From NCBI RefSeq assembly GCF_008041935.1, contig NZ_VKAC01000007.1:1-64000 (forward strand): DNA of 64,000 bases, written 5' to 3'. Numbering within the stretch: position 1 is the stretch's first letter; each line of letters begins with the position of its first letter. A program made the position numbers and the translations under genes. Below, piece after piece: positions 32,717-40,635 of this stretch. Source of the stretch: Quadrisphaera setariae (GTDB taxonomy: Bacteria > Actinomycetota > Actinomycetes > Actinomycetales > Quadrisphaeraceae). The notes beneath the pieces are model-generated. The model was not told the DNA's origin, searched no databases, and saw nothing but the letters and a program-made list of their open reading frames with translations.

Positions 32717-34216
32717 TCAGGCGCCCGTGAGCTCCCACCCGGCCCAGACCAGCGCGAAGCCGGCCAGCCCCAGCACGGTGGTGAGCACGGTCCAGGTGCG
32801 CAGCCCGTCGGCCACGGACAGGCCGAAGTACCGGGTCACCGTCCAGAAGCCGGCGTCGGTGACGTGGCTCAGGCCCAGCGAGCCGAACCCGACGGCCACG
32901 GTGAGCAGCGCGACCTGCAGCGGCGAGTACCCGCCGGCGGTGACGGACTCGACCAGGAGCCCCGTGGTGGTGACGATGGCGACGGTCGCGGAGCCCTGCG
33001 CGGCGCGCAGCGCGAGGGTGATGACGAAGGCCAGCACGATGACCGGCAGGCCGAGGGTGTCGAGCACCCCGGAGAGCGCCGCGCCGATGCCGGTGGCGCG
33101 CAGCACCTCGCCGAACACGCCTCCGGCCGCCACGACGAGGAGGATCGCCGCGATCGGCGGCAGCGCTCCCTCCATCACGTCACCGGTGCGCTCCAGCGAC
33201 CATCGCCGGCGCACCGGGATGGCGAAGTAGGCGATGCCGACGGCGACGAGCAGCGCGAAGACGGGCGTGCCGACGAAGGCGGCGGCCCCGTAGAGGGGGT
33301 GGTCCTCGCCGAGGGTGAGCGTGAGGGCGGTGCCCAGCAGGATCTGCGCGATGGGCGCCGCCACGAGGAAGGCGATGAGGCCCGCGCTCGGCGGCGCCTG
33401 GACGCGCTCGGCGACCGCCGTCGTCGTCCCCGCGCCACCCCCGCCCGAGCCGCCCGGCGCACCGGCGGAGCCCCCGTCGAGGCCGTCGCGGCCGAACTCC
33501 TCCACCTGGCGCGCCACGGCCTCGCTCACCGCCAGGGGGTGGCGGGTCATGCGGCGGCCCAGGAGGTGCGCGATGACCGCCAGCGGCAGGCAGGCGAGGA
33601 GGCTGATGAGCAGCACGAGGCCGATGTCGGCGCCGAAGACGCCGGCGCCCGCGACGATGCCCGGGTGCGGCGGCACGACGACGTGCACCGAGAGCGCGAT
33701 GCCCGCCATCGGCAGCCCGAAGCGGATCGGCTGGAAGCCGAGCACCTTGGCGAAGGCGTAGACCACCGGGACCAGCACGATCACGGCGACCTCGAAGAAC
33801 ACCGGCACCGCCACGAGGAACGCCACCGCTGTCAGCGCGATGGCCGTGCGCTGCGGCCCGAGGGCGGAGGTGAGCCTGTCGGCGAGGCTCTGCACGCCGC
33901 CGGAGGTCTCGATGAGGCGGCCGAGCACTGCGCCGAGGGCGATGAGCAGCGCGACCTTGCCCATGGTGGCGCCGACACCGGTGGCCACCACCGTGAAGAC
34001 GTCCGCCAGCGGCAGCCGTGCCGAGATCGCCACGAGCACGCTCACCACGAGCAGCGCGAGGAACGCGGGGACCTTGAACCTGATGATGAGGACGAGCAGC
34101 GCGGCGATGCCGGCGGCGGCGATGCCGAGCAGCAGCGGCGTGGACAGCGCCACCTCGGGCGCGACGGGGTCTGCGGCGAGCAGCACGGAGGTCTCCTGGG
34201 GGCGGGCAGGCGTCAT
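32717..34216 (-). CDS. GntP-family gluconate/sugar-acid:H+ symporter
   Basis: 499 residues, about 12-14 transmembrane helices. Family blocks: IIRFKVPAFLALLVVSVLVA, GLPMAGIALSVHVVVPPHPG (the hallmark HxxxPPHPG), and SLGLSHVTDAGFWTVTRYFG near the end. GntP permeases import gluconate and related acids such as threonate with protons. A Gly-rich cytoplasmic loop of about 40 residues sits in the middle. 66 bp after the dehydrogenase gene. Confidence 0.92.
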   Translation of the reverse strand: MTPARPQETSVLLAADPVAPEVALSTPLLLGIAAAGIAALLVLIIRFKVPAFLALLVVSVLVAISARLPLADVFTVVATGVGATMGKVALLIALGAVLGRLIETSGGVQSLADRLTSALGPQRTAIALTAVAFLVAVPVFFEVAVIVLVPVVYAFAKVLGFQPIRFGLPMAGIALSVHVVVPPHPGIVAGAGVFGADIGLVLLISLLACLPLAVIAHLLGRRMTRHPLAVSEAVARQVEEFGRDGLDGGSAGAPGGSGGGGAGTTTAVAERVQAPPSAGLIAFLVAAPIAQILLGTALTLTLGEDHPLYGAAAFVGTPVFALLVAVGIAYFAIPVRRRWSLERTGDVMEGALPPIAAILLVVAAGGVFGEVLRATGIGAALSGVLDTLGLPVIVLAFVITLALRAAQGSATVAIVTTTGLLVESVTAGGYSPLQVALLTVAVGFGSLGLSHVTDAGFWTVTRYFGLSVADGLRTWTVLTTVLGLAGFALVWAGWELTGA

Positions 34217-34282
34217 CGCCTGCGGGCGGGGTGGCGCAGGGGCGGGTGCCGGCTCAGGTGCCGGCGGGTCAGAGGCTCCGGG

Positions 34283-35194
34283 TCAGGAGCGGCGCTGCGG
34301 GGTGAGCACGCGGATGACGGCGGAGTCGTCGGACTCCCCCAGGCCGGCGGCCTCCCCGAGGAGGAACAGCTGCTCGGCGGCGGCGGCCACGGGCGCAGCC
34401 AGGTGGGCGCGGCGGGCGGCGTCCCCGACGATGCCGAGGTCCTTGACGAAGATGTCCAGGCGGCTGAGCACCTCGGCGCCGCCGTCGTCGTGGGCCTGCA
34501 GCATGCGCGGCCCGCGGTTGCCGAGCATGAACGAGCCGGCCGCGCCGGCGTTCAGCGCCTCGAGGGTGCGCTCCCGGTCGAGCCCGAGGGCGTCGGCCAG
34601 CGCGAGCGCCTCCGCCGCCGCGGCGATGTGCACGCCGCACAGCAGCTGGTTCACGGTCTTCAGGGCCTGGCCGTCGCCGGGGGCGTCACCGACCACGGTG
34701 AGCGTGGACGCGAGCAGGTCGAGCACGGGCGCCGCGGTCGCCCGGGCGCGCTCGGTGGCGCCGACGACGACGAGCAGGTCGCCGGCGCCCGCGCGGGCGG
34801 GACCGCCGGACAGGGGCGCGTCGACGAGGTCGACGTCGCGCTCGGCCAGGCGAGCGGCGAGCTCCGCGATGCCGTCGGTGCCGACCGTGCTGGTGAGGAC
34901 GACGGCGGAGCCGGCGTCGAGGTGGTCGGCGATGCCGCCGTCGTCGTCGGCTCCACCGAAGAGGAGGGCGTCGAGCTGCGCGGCGTTGCGGACCGCCACG
35001 AGCACCACCTGGGCGCCGCGGACGGCGTCGGCGGCGGAGCCGGCGGTCGTGACGCCGGCCCGCGCGGCCAGCTCGAGGCGGGCGGCGGAGATGTCGTAGC
35101 CGCGCACGGGCAGGGCGCTGGCCAGGCGGGTGGCCATGGGCAGGCCCATGGCGCCCAGGCCGATGACGGCGGTGGTGGGGGTGCTGGTGCTCAT
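34283..35194 (-). CDS. NAD-dependent beta-hydroxyacid dehydrogenase (L-threonate dehydrogenase-like)
   Basis: 303 residues. Rossmann motif GLGAMGLPMA at the N-terminus, substrate-binding DAPLSGGPARAGAGDL, and the catalytic Lys region GDGQALKTVNQLLCGVHIAA, all typical of the 3-hydroxyisobutyrate dehydrogenase / tartronate semialdehyde reductase superfamily. Beside an OtnK-type kinase and a GntP permease, the best fit is LtnD, which oxidises L-threonate to 2-oxo-tetronate. Glyoxylate/tartronate reductase activity is the main alternative. Confidence 0.85.
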   Translation of the reverse strand: MSTSTPTTAVIGLGAMGLPMATRLASALPVRGYDISAARLELAARAGVTTAGSAADAVRGAQVVLVAVRNAAQLDALLFGGADDDGGIADHLDAGSAVVLTSTVGTDGIAELAARLAERDVDLVDAPLSGGPARAGAGDLLVVVGATERARATAAPVLDLLASTLTVVGDAPGDGQALKTVNQLLCGVHIAAAAEALALADALGLDRERTLEALNAGAAGSFMLGNRGPRMLQAHDDGGAEVLSRLDIFVKDLGIVGDAARRAHLAAPVAAAAEQLFLLGEAAGLGESDDSAVIRVLTPQRRS

Positions 35195-35237
35195 CGTCGA
35201 GTCCTCCGGGTCAGGGGGTGCAGACAGGTGAGGTGCG

Positions 35238-36704
35238 TCAGGGAGCGGCCGAGAGGGTGCGGACCACGGCCAGCAGGGAAGCGTCGTCGCCGACGTTGCC
35301 CGCGAACACCACGTACGGGACGCCCGCGGCGGGGCCCTCGACGGGCTCCCACAGCGACACCAGACCGGGCAGCAGCGGCCCGCGGACCACGGCGCGGCGG
35401 ATGCCGAGCCCGTACCGGGCGACGTCGCTGGAGGTGATGCCGCCCTTGGCCACGACGAAGCGCGGTGCGGTGCGGGCGACCACCCGCTGCACCACCTCGA
35501 CGACGGCGCGCGAGACGGCGATCGCGATGTCGAGGCTGGCGGCGGCGTCGCCTCCGGTGGTGAGCACGCGGGAGGTGCTCACCACGGCGTCGCCGTCGGC
35601 GAGGGCGGCGACGAGCCTGTCGACCACGGCGGCGAGGTGCCCCTCTCGCCGGGAGCCGTCGAGCACGGAGGCCACGTCGAGCTCGACCTGGTCGGCCAGG
35701 GGGTGCCCGCCGCGCAGCTGCTCGAGCTGGCGGGTGGTCAGCCCCACGTGGGACCCGACGACGACGAGCCCGCCGCGGGCGTCCCCGACCGGGACCTCCT
35801 CGCGCGCCAGGGGCTCGCGGGGCTCCATGCCCACGCGGGCCCGCACGAACGGTGGCCCCACGCGGTGGAGGAAGCGTCGCCCTTCTCCTGCCAGCAGCTC
35901 CTCGGCGAGGGCGAGCACGCGCAGGTCGTGCTCGTCGGCGGCGTCGACCACCACGACGCGCCCGTCGCGGGCCCCGCGCAGCACGTCGGCAGCGGCCTCG
36001 GGTCCCCGGCGCAGCTCGGCCAGGGTCAGGGCGAGCACGTCGGCGGCTGTGACGGGCGTGGCGCTGCTGGTCGCGGCGCTCTTCTCCGCCACCCAGTCGC
36101 GCAGGTCGGAGGCGGTGTAGCCGAAGGTGGCGTCGCGGGCGAACTCCGTCTCCCCCACCGGGGTGCAGGTGCCCCCGGTGCCGTCAGCGCCACCGGTGCA
36201 CCAGTAGTGGACGGCGTCGACGGTGATGCGGCCGGCGTCGGGGAAGGCGGGGACGACGAGCACCGCGTCGGGCACGGGCTCCCCGAGCTCGCGCAGGGTC
36301 GCGGTGATGACGTCGGTCTCGAGGGGGAAGTGGCCGCGCAGCGTGCTGTCGCCGCGGGAGACGAAGCTGACGTCCACCCCGAGGCGGCGGGCCGCAGCCA
36401 CCCCGGCGCCGACGACCTCGCGGTTGGTGCGGGCGGCGTCGTCGGGGCCCAGGGCGCGGGTGTTGGTGAGGACGTAGACGCAGGGCGCCCCCTGCTGCAG
36501 GCCCCAGGCGAGGTCGTCCTCGGTCCAGCTGGTGAGGACAGGCACGCCGTGGACGGACTGGGTGCCCGTCGGGTCGTCGTCGAGGACGACGAGCACGCGG
36601 CCCGCGGCGGCGACGCGCGTGGCGACGTCGGCGGCCTCGACGGCGTGCGGCGGCAGGTCGCCCGTGAGCTGTTCGGGCGAGGTGGGGGTGGCTGCGGCGG
36701 CCAT
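35238..36704 (-). CDS. Four-carbon acid sugar kinase (OtnK/DUF1537 family)
   Basis: 488 residues. N-terminal substrate domain starting LVVLDDDPTGTQSVHGVPVL with FVSRGDSTLRGHFP, and C-terminal nucleotide domain FVVAKGGITSSDVARYGLGI with GNVGD near the end: the standard two-domain layout. Members phosphorylate 3-oxo-tetronate, D-threonate/erythronate and similar C4 acids. The ATG at 36704 has GGGAG 11 bp upstream; an ATG at 36725 is an alternative. First gene of the operon. No OtnC-type aldolase or PdxA-like dehydrogenase is in the window, so the following step must be encoded elsewhere. Confidence 0.9.
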   Translation of the reverse strand: MAAAATPTSPEQLTGDLPPHAVEAADVATRVAAAGRVLVVLDDDPTGTQSVHGVPVLTSWTEDDLAWGLQQGAPCVYVLTNTRALGPDDAARTNREVVGAGVAAARRLGVDVSFVSRGDSTLRGHFPLETDVITATLRELGEPVPDAVLVVPAFPDAGRITVDAVHYWCTGGADGTGGTCTPVGETEFARDATFGYTASDLRDWVAEKSAATSSATPVTAADVLALTLAELRRGPEAAADVLRGARDGRVVVVDAADEHDLRVLALAEELLAGEGRRFLHRVGPPFVRARVGMEPREPLAREEVPVGDARGGLVVVGSHVGLTTRQLEQLRGGHPLADQVELDVASVLDGSRREGHLAAVVDRLVAALADGDAVVSTSRVLTTGGDAAASLDIAIAVSRAVVEVVQRVVARTAPRFVVAKGGITSSDVARYGLGIRRAVVRGPLLPGLVSLWEPVEGPAAGVPYVVFAGNVGDDASLLAVVRTLSAAP

Positions 36705-36727
36705 CCAGATCAACTCCCTTGTCATCT

Positions 36728-36740
36728 GATGTCAGACATC
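36728..36740. promoter_or_regulatory. GntR/FadR-type operator upstream of the acid-sugar operon
   Basis: GATGTCAGACATC, a perfect 13-bp palindrome 24 bp upstream of the kinase start. It contains the GT-N3-AC pattern flanked by T and A (aTGTcagACAt) that FadR-subfamily regulators recognise. The FadR-type gene at the end of this operon is the obvious binder. Confidence 0.75.
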
Positions 36741-36780
36741 TAACGACAGGTGACTGGCTGCTCGCGACCCCGAGCCCATC

Positions 36781-36842
36781 CGTGATCATGGATGTTGCCC
36801 ACGGACCACCCCGTGATCATGGACGCGGCGCCCATGATCACG
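36781..36842. repeat. TGATCA-core repeat, two forward and one inverted copy (locus E)
   Basis: Forward copies start at 36781 (CGTGATCATGGATGTTGC) and 36812 (CGTGATCATGGACGC), 31 bp apart; an inverted copy (GCGCCCATGATCACG) ends at 36842. The last two form a 31-bp inverted repeat with 11-bp perfect arms whose cores are 21 bp apart. The array ends 14 bp before the nagA stop codon and lies upstream of the acid-sugar operon promoter. Confidence 0.85.
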
Positions 36843-36855
36843 GCGGGTGCGGGGT

Positions 36856-38019
36856 TCAGAGGTGGACCGACTCCACGTGCAGGTCGGCGTCCAGCAGCAC
36901 GGCACCACCGGTGGCGCCGGGCTCGAGGTGACCGCGGTCGTCCCGACCCAGCAGCGAGGCCGGCGTGGACGTCACCGCCGCGAGCGCGTCGGCGAACGGC
37001 AGCCCGGCACCCACCGCACACCGCAGCGCGGCGTCGAGCGTGAGCGTGCTGCCGGCGATCGCCCCCGGTCCCCCGGCCTCACCCTCCTCAGGAGCCAGCC
37101 GCGCGACCCCGTCCACCACGGACACCGCCAGGCCACCCAGGTCGTAGCGGCCGTCGCCGCTGCCGGCGGCTGCCATGGCGTCGGTGACGAGCACCCACCG
37201 CCCGCGACCGGCGGCCCGCGCGGCGTGGGCGAGCACGAGGGGGTGCAGGTGCACGCCGTCGGCGATGAGCTCCACCACCACGCGCTCGTCCTCCAGCAGT
37301 GCGACCACGGGGCCCGGGTCGCGGTGGTGGACGGGCGGCATCGCGTTGAAGAGGTGGGTGGCCACGCGCGCGCCCGCGTCGACGGCGGCGCGCGCCACCC
37401 CCGCGTCGGCGCCGGTGTGCCCGACGGCCGCCAGCACGCCGGCACCGGCGAGCCGGCTCACGAGCGCCAGGCCCCCGGGCAGCTCGGGAGCCACCGTGGC
37501 CATCACGACGACGTCGGTGGCGAGCAGCGCGTCGACGTCGTCCTCGGTCGGGACCCGCAGCAGCGACGGCGCGTGAGCGCCCCGGTGGGCCGGGTCGAGC
37601 CACGGTCCCTCGAGGTGCACGCCGGCCAGCTCTCCGGAGCGCACGAGCGGCTGGAGCGCCGTCGCCACCGCCACCAGCTCGGCCACCGGCCGCGTGACGA
37701 GGGAGGCGACGAGCGTGGTGGTGCCGTGCTCGCGGTGGGTGCGCGCGACCGTCCGCGCCGCCTCCACCTCGCGCTCGGGGTCACCACCGTCCGCGCCGAA
37801 GGCGGCCCCTCCCCCGCCGTGGCAGTGCACGTCGACGAACCCCGGCACCACCCGGTGCCCCCGCACCTCGCGCTCAGCGGGTGGCGCGGGCTGGGAGCCC
37901 GCACCGACGGCCGTGACCCGACCTCCGGCGAGGTGCACCCAACCGTCGGTGAAGACGCGCCGGCCGGTGTGGACCTCGCCGCGCAGCAGCACGGACGCCG
38001 GGGCCGTCGCCGTCATCAT
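36856..38019 (-). CDS. nagA: N-acetylglucosamine-6-phosphate deacetylase
   Basis: 387 residues, amidohydrolase fold. Metal motif PGFVDVHCHGGGG (HxH), the Glu in GVHLEGPWLDPAHRGAH, AVGHTGAD, ATHLFNAMPPVHHRDPG and the catalytic Asp in WVLVTDAMAAAG are all in NagA order. It removes the acetyl group from GlcNAc-6-phosphate to give glucosamine-6-phosphate for the next enzyme, encoded just upstream (16-bp gap). Likely controlled by the DasR-like regulator divergent from this pair. Confidence 0.93.
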   Translation of the reverse strand: MMTATAPASVLLRGEVHTGRRVFTDGWVHLAGGRVTAVGAGSQPAPPAEREVRGHRVVPGFVDVHCHGGGGAAFGADGGDPEREVEAARTVARTHREHGTTTLVASLVTRPVAELVAVATALQPLVRSGELAGVHLEGPWLDPAHRGAHAPSLLRVPTEDDVDALLATDVVVMATVAPELPGGLALVSRLAGAGVLAAVGHTGADAGVARAAVDAGARVATHLFNAMPPVHHRDPGPVVALLEDERVVVELIADGVHLHPLVLAHAARAAGRGRWVLVTDAMAAAGSGDGRYDLGGLAVSVVDGVARLAPEEGEAGGPGAIAGSTLTLDAALRCAVGAGLPFADALAAVTSTPASLLGRDDRGHLEPGATGGAVLLDADLHVESVHL

Positions 38020-38035
38020 CGCTCGTCCGGGAGGG

Positions 38036-39139
38036 TCAGCGCGTCTCGGTGACCTTGCGCAGGCCGCGCGGGGAGTCGGGGTCGAGGCCGCGGGCCAGCG
38101 CCATGTGCGCAGCGAGCCGCTGCAGCGGCACGATCTGCACCACCGGCGCGAGGTCCTCGGGCATGCCCGAGGGCAGGGCGAGCCTCACGGTGGCGTGCGG
38201 CGCCAGCCCGCTGGGCGCGACGGCGCACACGTCGGCGCCGCGCTCGTGCAGGGCGTCGAGCACCGGGACGAGCGCCTGACCGCCCGGCCCCTCGGGGACG
38301 ACGACGACGACGGGGCGGTCGGCGTCGACCATGGCCAGGGGCCCGTGCATGAGGTCCGCGGCGGAGAAGGCCATCGCCGACAGGTAGGAGGTCTCCATGA
38401 GCTTCAGCGCCGCCTCGCGGGCGGTGGGGTAGCTGAAGCCGCGGCCCGTGAGCACGAGCCGGTCCACGAAGCGGTAGCGGGCGGCCACGGCGTCGACGTC
38501 GTCCTCGGCCACCGCGGTGGCCAGCAGCGACGGCAGCGCCGCCGCGGGCTCCAGGGACGCACCCCGCCACGCCTGCACGAGCAGCCAGAGGGTGAGCAGC
38601 TGCGCGGTGTAGCTCTTGGTGGCGGCCACGGCCAGCTCCGGGCCGGCGAGCACGTCGAGGTGGAGCTCCGCGGCCTGGGCCAGCGGGGAGGCGGCGTTGT
38701 TGGTGACCGCCAGCGTCAGAGCGCCGGCGCGGCGAGCGGCGGCCGTCGACTCCACGAGGTCGGGGGACCCGCCCGACTGGCTGACGGAGATCCACAGCAC
38801 GCCGCGCAGGTCCGGCTGGGCGCCGTAGACGGTGAGCGTGGAGGTGGAGGTCAGCCCCGCGGGCAGACCGAGCTGCACCTCCACGAGGTACTTGGCGTAC
38901 AGCGCGGCGTGGTCGCTGGTCCCGCGGGCGGTGAGCAGCACCATCCGGGGGGCGGCCGCGCGGACGGCGGCGGCGACGCGCTGGAGCTCGCCGCCGGCGC
39001 TGGCGGGCTGCTGGGCCGCGCTGACGAGGCGCTCGGCGACGGCGGGCTGCTCGGCGATCTCCGCGAGGACCAGGCGCCCGCGCTGGGCCCCATCTCCGCG
39101 CTGGCCGGCGCGGTTCTCGGACGGGGATGAGAGCGTCAC
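38036..39139 (-). CDS. Double-SIS-domain aminosugar isomerase/deaminase
   Basis: 367 residues with two SIS domains: VLLTARGTSDHAALYAKYLV with SVSQSGGSPDLVESTAAARR, and VLTGRGFSYPTAREAALKLMETSYLSAMAFSAADLMHGPLAM-type sequence in the second half. This resembles the isomerase half of GlmS, NagB-II (glucosamine-6-phosphate deaminase) and AgaS. There is no glutaminase domain. Beside nagA, a deaminase making fructose-6-phosphate from GlcN-6-P is most likely. GTG start with GGAGG seven bases upstream. Confidence 0.85.
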   Translation of the reverse strand: MTLSSPSENRAGQRGDGAQRGRLVLAEIAEQPAVAERLVSAAQQPASAGGELQRVAAAVRAAAPRMVLLTARGTSDHAALYAKYLVEVQLGLPAGLTSTSTLTVYGAQPDLRGVLWISVSQSGGSPDLVESTAAARRAGALTLAVTNNAASPLAQAAELHLDVLAGPELAVAATKSYTAQLLTLWLLVQAWRGASLEPAAALPSLLATAVAEDDVDAVAARYRFVDRLVLTGRGFSYPTAREAALKLMETSYLSAMAFSAADLMHGPLAMVDADRPVVVVVPEGPGGQALVPVLDALHERGADVCAVAPSGLAPHATVRLALPSGMPEDLAPVVQIVPLQRLAAHMALARGLDPDSPRGLRKVTETR

Positions 39140-39195
39140 GGGGATCCTCCGGGGTGCGCTTGACGCGGGGACGTGTCGGCGTCAGGGTCGGGTCA

Positions 39196-39211
39196 ACTGG
39201 ACCGTACCAGT
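39196..39211. promoter_or_regulatory. dre-like DasR operator
   Basis: ACTGGACCGTACCAGT: 16 bp with the ACTGG...CCAGT ends of the DasR-responsive element (consensus ACTGGTCTAGACCAGT). A further half-site (GGACCAGT) lies at 39214-39221. It is 37 bp before the regulator's GTG and 57 bp before the divergent SIS gene, so it can control both. Confidence 0.8.
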
Positions 39212-39247
39212 GCGGACCAGTCAGTCACAGCACCTCGAGGAGGACCG

Positions 39248-40018
39248 GTGGAGGCAGACGCCAGCACCCGAGCCACCGCTGCCGTCGTCGTCGACGGGCC
39301 GGTGCCCAAGCGCGACCAGCTCATCGCCATCCTGCGCCGCACGGCCCGCGAGGACCTGCGGCCCGACCAGCCGGTGCCGTCCGAGCGCGAGCTGGTGGAG
39401 CGCCACCGCGTCAGCCGGCAGACCGTGCGCGAGGCCATCGGGCACCTCGTGCACGAAGGCGTCCTCTACCGCGTGCACGGCAAGGGCACGTACGTGGCGG
39501 CCGGCCAGCTGCAGACCCAGCTGCACCTGGCGTCGTTCACCGAGGACGTGCGCCGGCGCGGCCTCGTCCCGTCGACGCGCGTGCTGCGCGCGGACGCCGC
39601 GGACCCGCCGGAGGAGGTGGCCACCGCGCTGCGGCTGTCCGCTCGCCCGGCCGGCCGCCCCGGCGCCTGGCGCGTGGAGCGCCTGCGCCTCGCCGACGGC
39701 TCCCCCCTGGCGCTGGAGGAGAGCTGGTTCCCCGCGCACCTGCTGCCCGGGTTCCTCGAGCACGACCTGGCGGGCTCGCTCTACACCGTCCTCGGCAGCG
39801 AGTACGGCCTGTCACCGACCACGGGCGACCAGCTGCTCACGGCGGAGGTCACCACGCGCGCGCAGGCCGAGCTGCTGCACACCTCCGCCGGTTCGCCGCT
39901 GCTGGTCTTCACGAGGACGACGAGGGCCGGCGACGTGGTGGTCGAGCGCACCACGTCGTGGTTCCGCGCTGACCGGTACAGCGTGAGCACGACCCTGGAC
40001 CGCACCCCACCGTCCTGA
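39248..40018 (+). CDS. GntR/HutC-family regulator, DasR-like
   Basis: 256 residues. GntR winged helix (PVPSERELVERHRVSRQTVR then EAIGHLVHEGVLYRVHGKGT) and a UTRA effector domain with SFTEDVRRRGL and a conserved LxEESWFPAHL block. HutC/DasR regulators sense aminosugar phosphates such as GlcN-6-P, released by the divergent NagA. The dre-like site in the shared promoter supports this. The GTG at 39248 has a strong GAGGAGG ribosome site. Confidence 0.88.
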   Translation: MEADASTRATAAVVVDGPVPKRDQLIAILRRTAREDLRPDQPVPSERELVERHRVSRQTVREAIGHLVHEGVLYRVHGKGTYVAAGQLQTQLHLASFTEDVRRRGLVPSTRVLRADAADPPEEVATALRLSARPAGRPGAWRVERLRLADGSPLALEESWFPAHLLPGFLEHDLAGSLYTVLGSEYGLSPTTGDQLLTAEVTTRAQAELLHTSAGSPLLVFTRTTRAGDVVVERTTSWFRADRYSVSTTLDRTPPS

Positions 40019-40028
40019 CCGGCGACGC

Positions 40029-40571
40029 TCAAGAAGCCGGCGAGGTGGGCCGCGCCCAGCGCCGCAGCACCACCTGCCGGCCGCGCTGCTCCCCCGTGCT
40101 CGTCCCGCGCTCGGTGAACCCGGCGCGCTGCGCCACCCGCTCGCTGGCGGCGTTGCCCTCGACCGTCATCAGCGCCACCGACCCGTACCCGGCGCCCTCC
40201 GCCCACGCGACCAGGGCGAGCACCGCCGCGGTGACTGCTCCGCGCCCTCGCGCGGCGGGCAGCAGCGCGTAGAAGACCTCGGGCTCGTCGGCGGGCAGCC
40301 CGGTGATCCCGCAGGTGCCCAGCGCCGTCCCGGCCCCGTCGCGCACCACGTAGCGCTGCACGAGCCCCTCGGCGGCCCGCGCCTGCTGGCGGAGCAGCCG
40401 GGCGCGCGCGGCCGCCTCGTCCAGCCCGGCGGGGTAGTAGGTCCACGCCGCGACGTCCGGCGTCGCGGACAGCGCCACCTCGACGGGCCAGTCCTCTTCG
40501 GTCACCGCCGTCAGCGCGAACGGCGGCGCGGCCAGTGCGGCGGGGGGACGTCGACGGTCAGCGCCAGTCAC
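40029..40571 (-). CDS. GNAT-family N-acetyltransferase
   Basis: 180 residues. RimJ/RimL-like arrangement: FALTAVTEEDWPVEVALSAT at the start, and the acetyl-CoA loop in LLPAARGRGAVTAAVLALVAWA (R-G-R-G) followed by NAASERVAQRAGFTERGTST. Acyl acceptor unknown; could be a protein N-terminus or a small molecule. Convergent with the DasR-like gene, 10 bp apart. GTG start at 40571 preferred; the frame is open a few codons further. Confidence 0.8.
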   Translation of the reverse strand: MTGADRRRPPAALAAPPFALTAVTEEDWPVEVALSATPDVAAWTYYPAGLDEAAARARLLRQQARAAEGLVQRYVVRDGAGTALGTCGITGLPADEPEVFYALLPAARGRGAVTAAVLALVAWAEGAGYGSVALMTVEGNAASERVAQRAGFTERGTSTGEQRGRQVVLRRWARPTSPAS

Positions 40572-40635
40572 CCGTGCACTGTCACAACGGCGTCCCACCC
40601 GAGGGAAGCCCTCCCCTGCAGGGCGCAGGAAGCTC

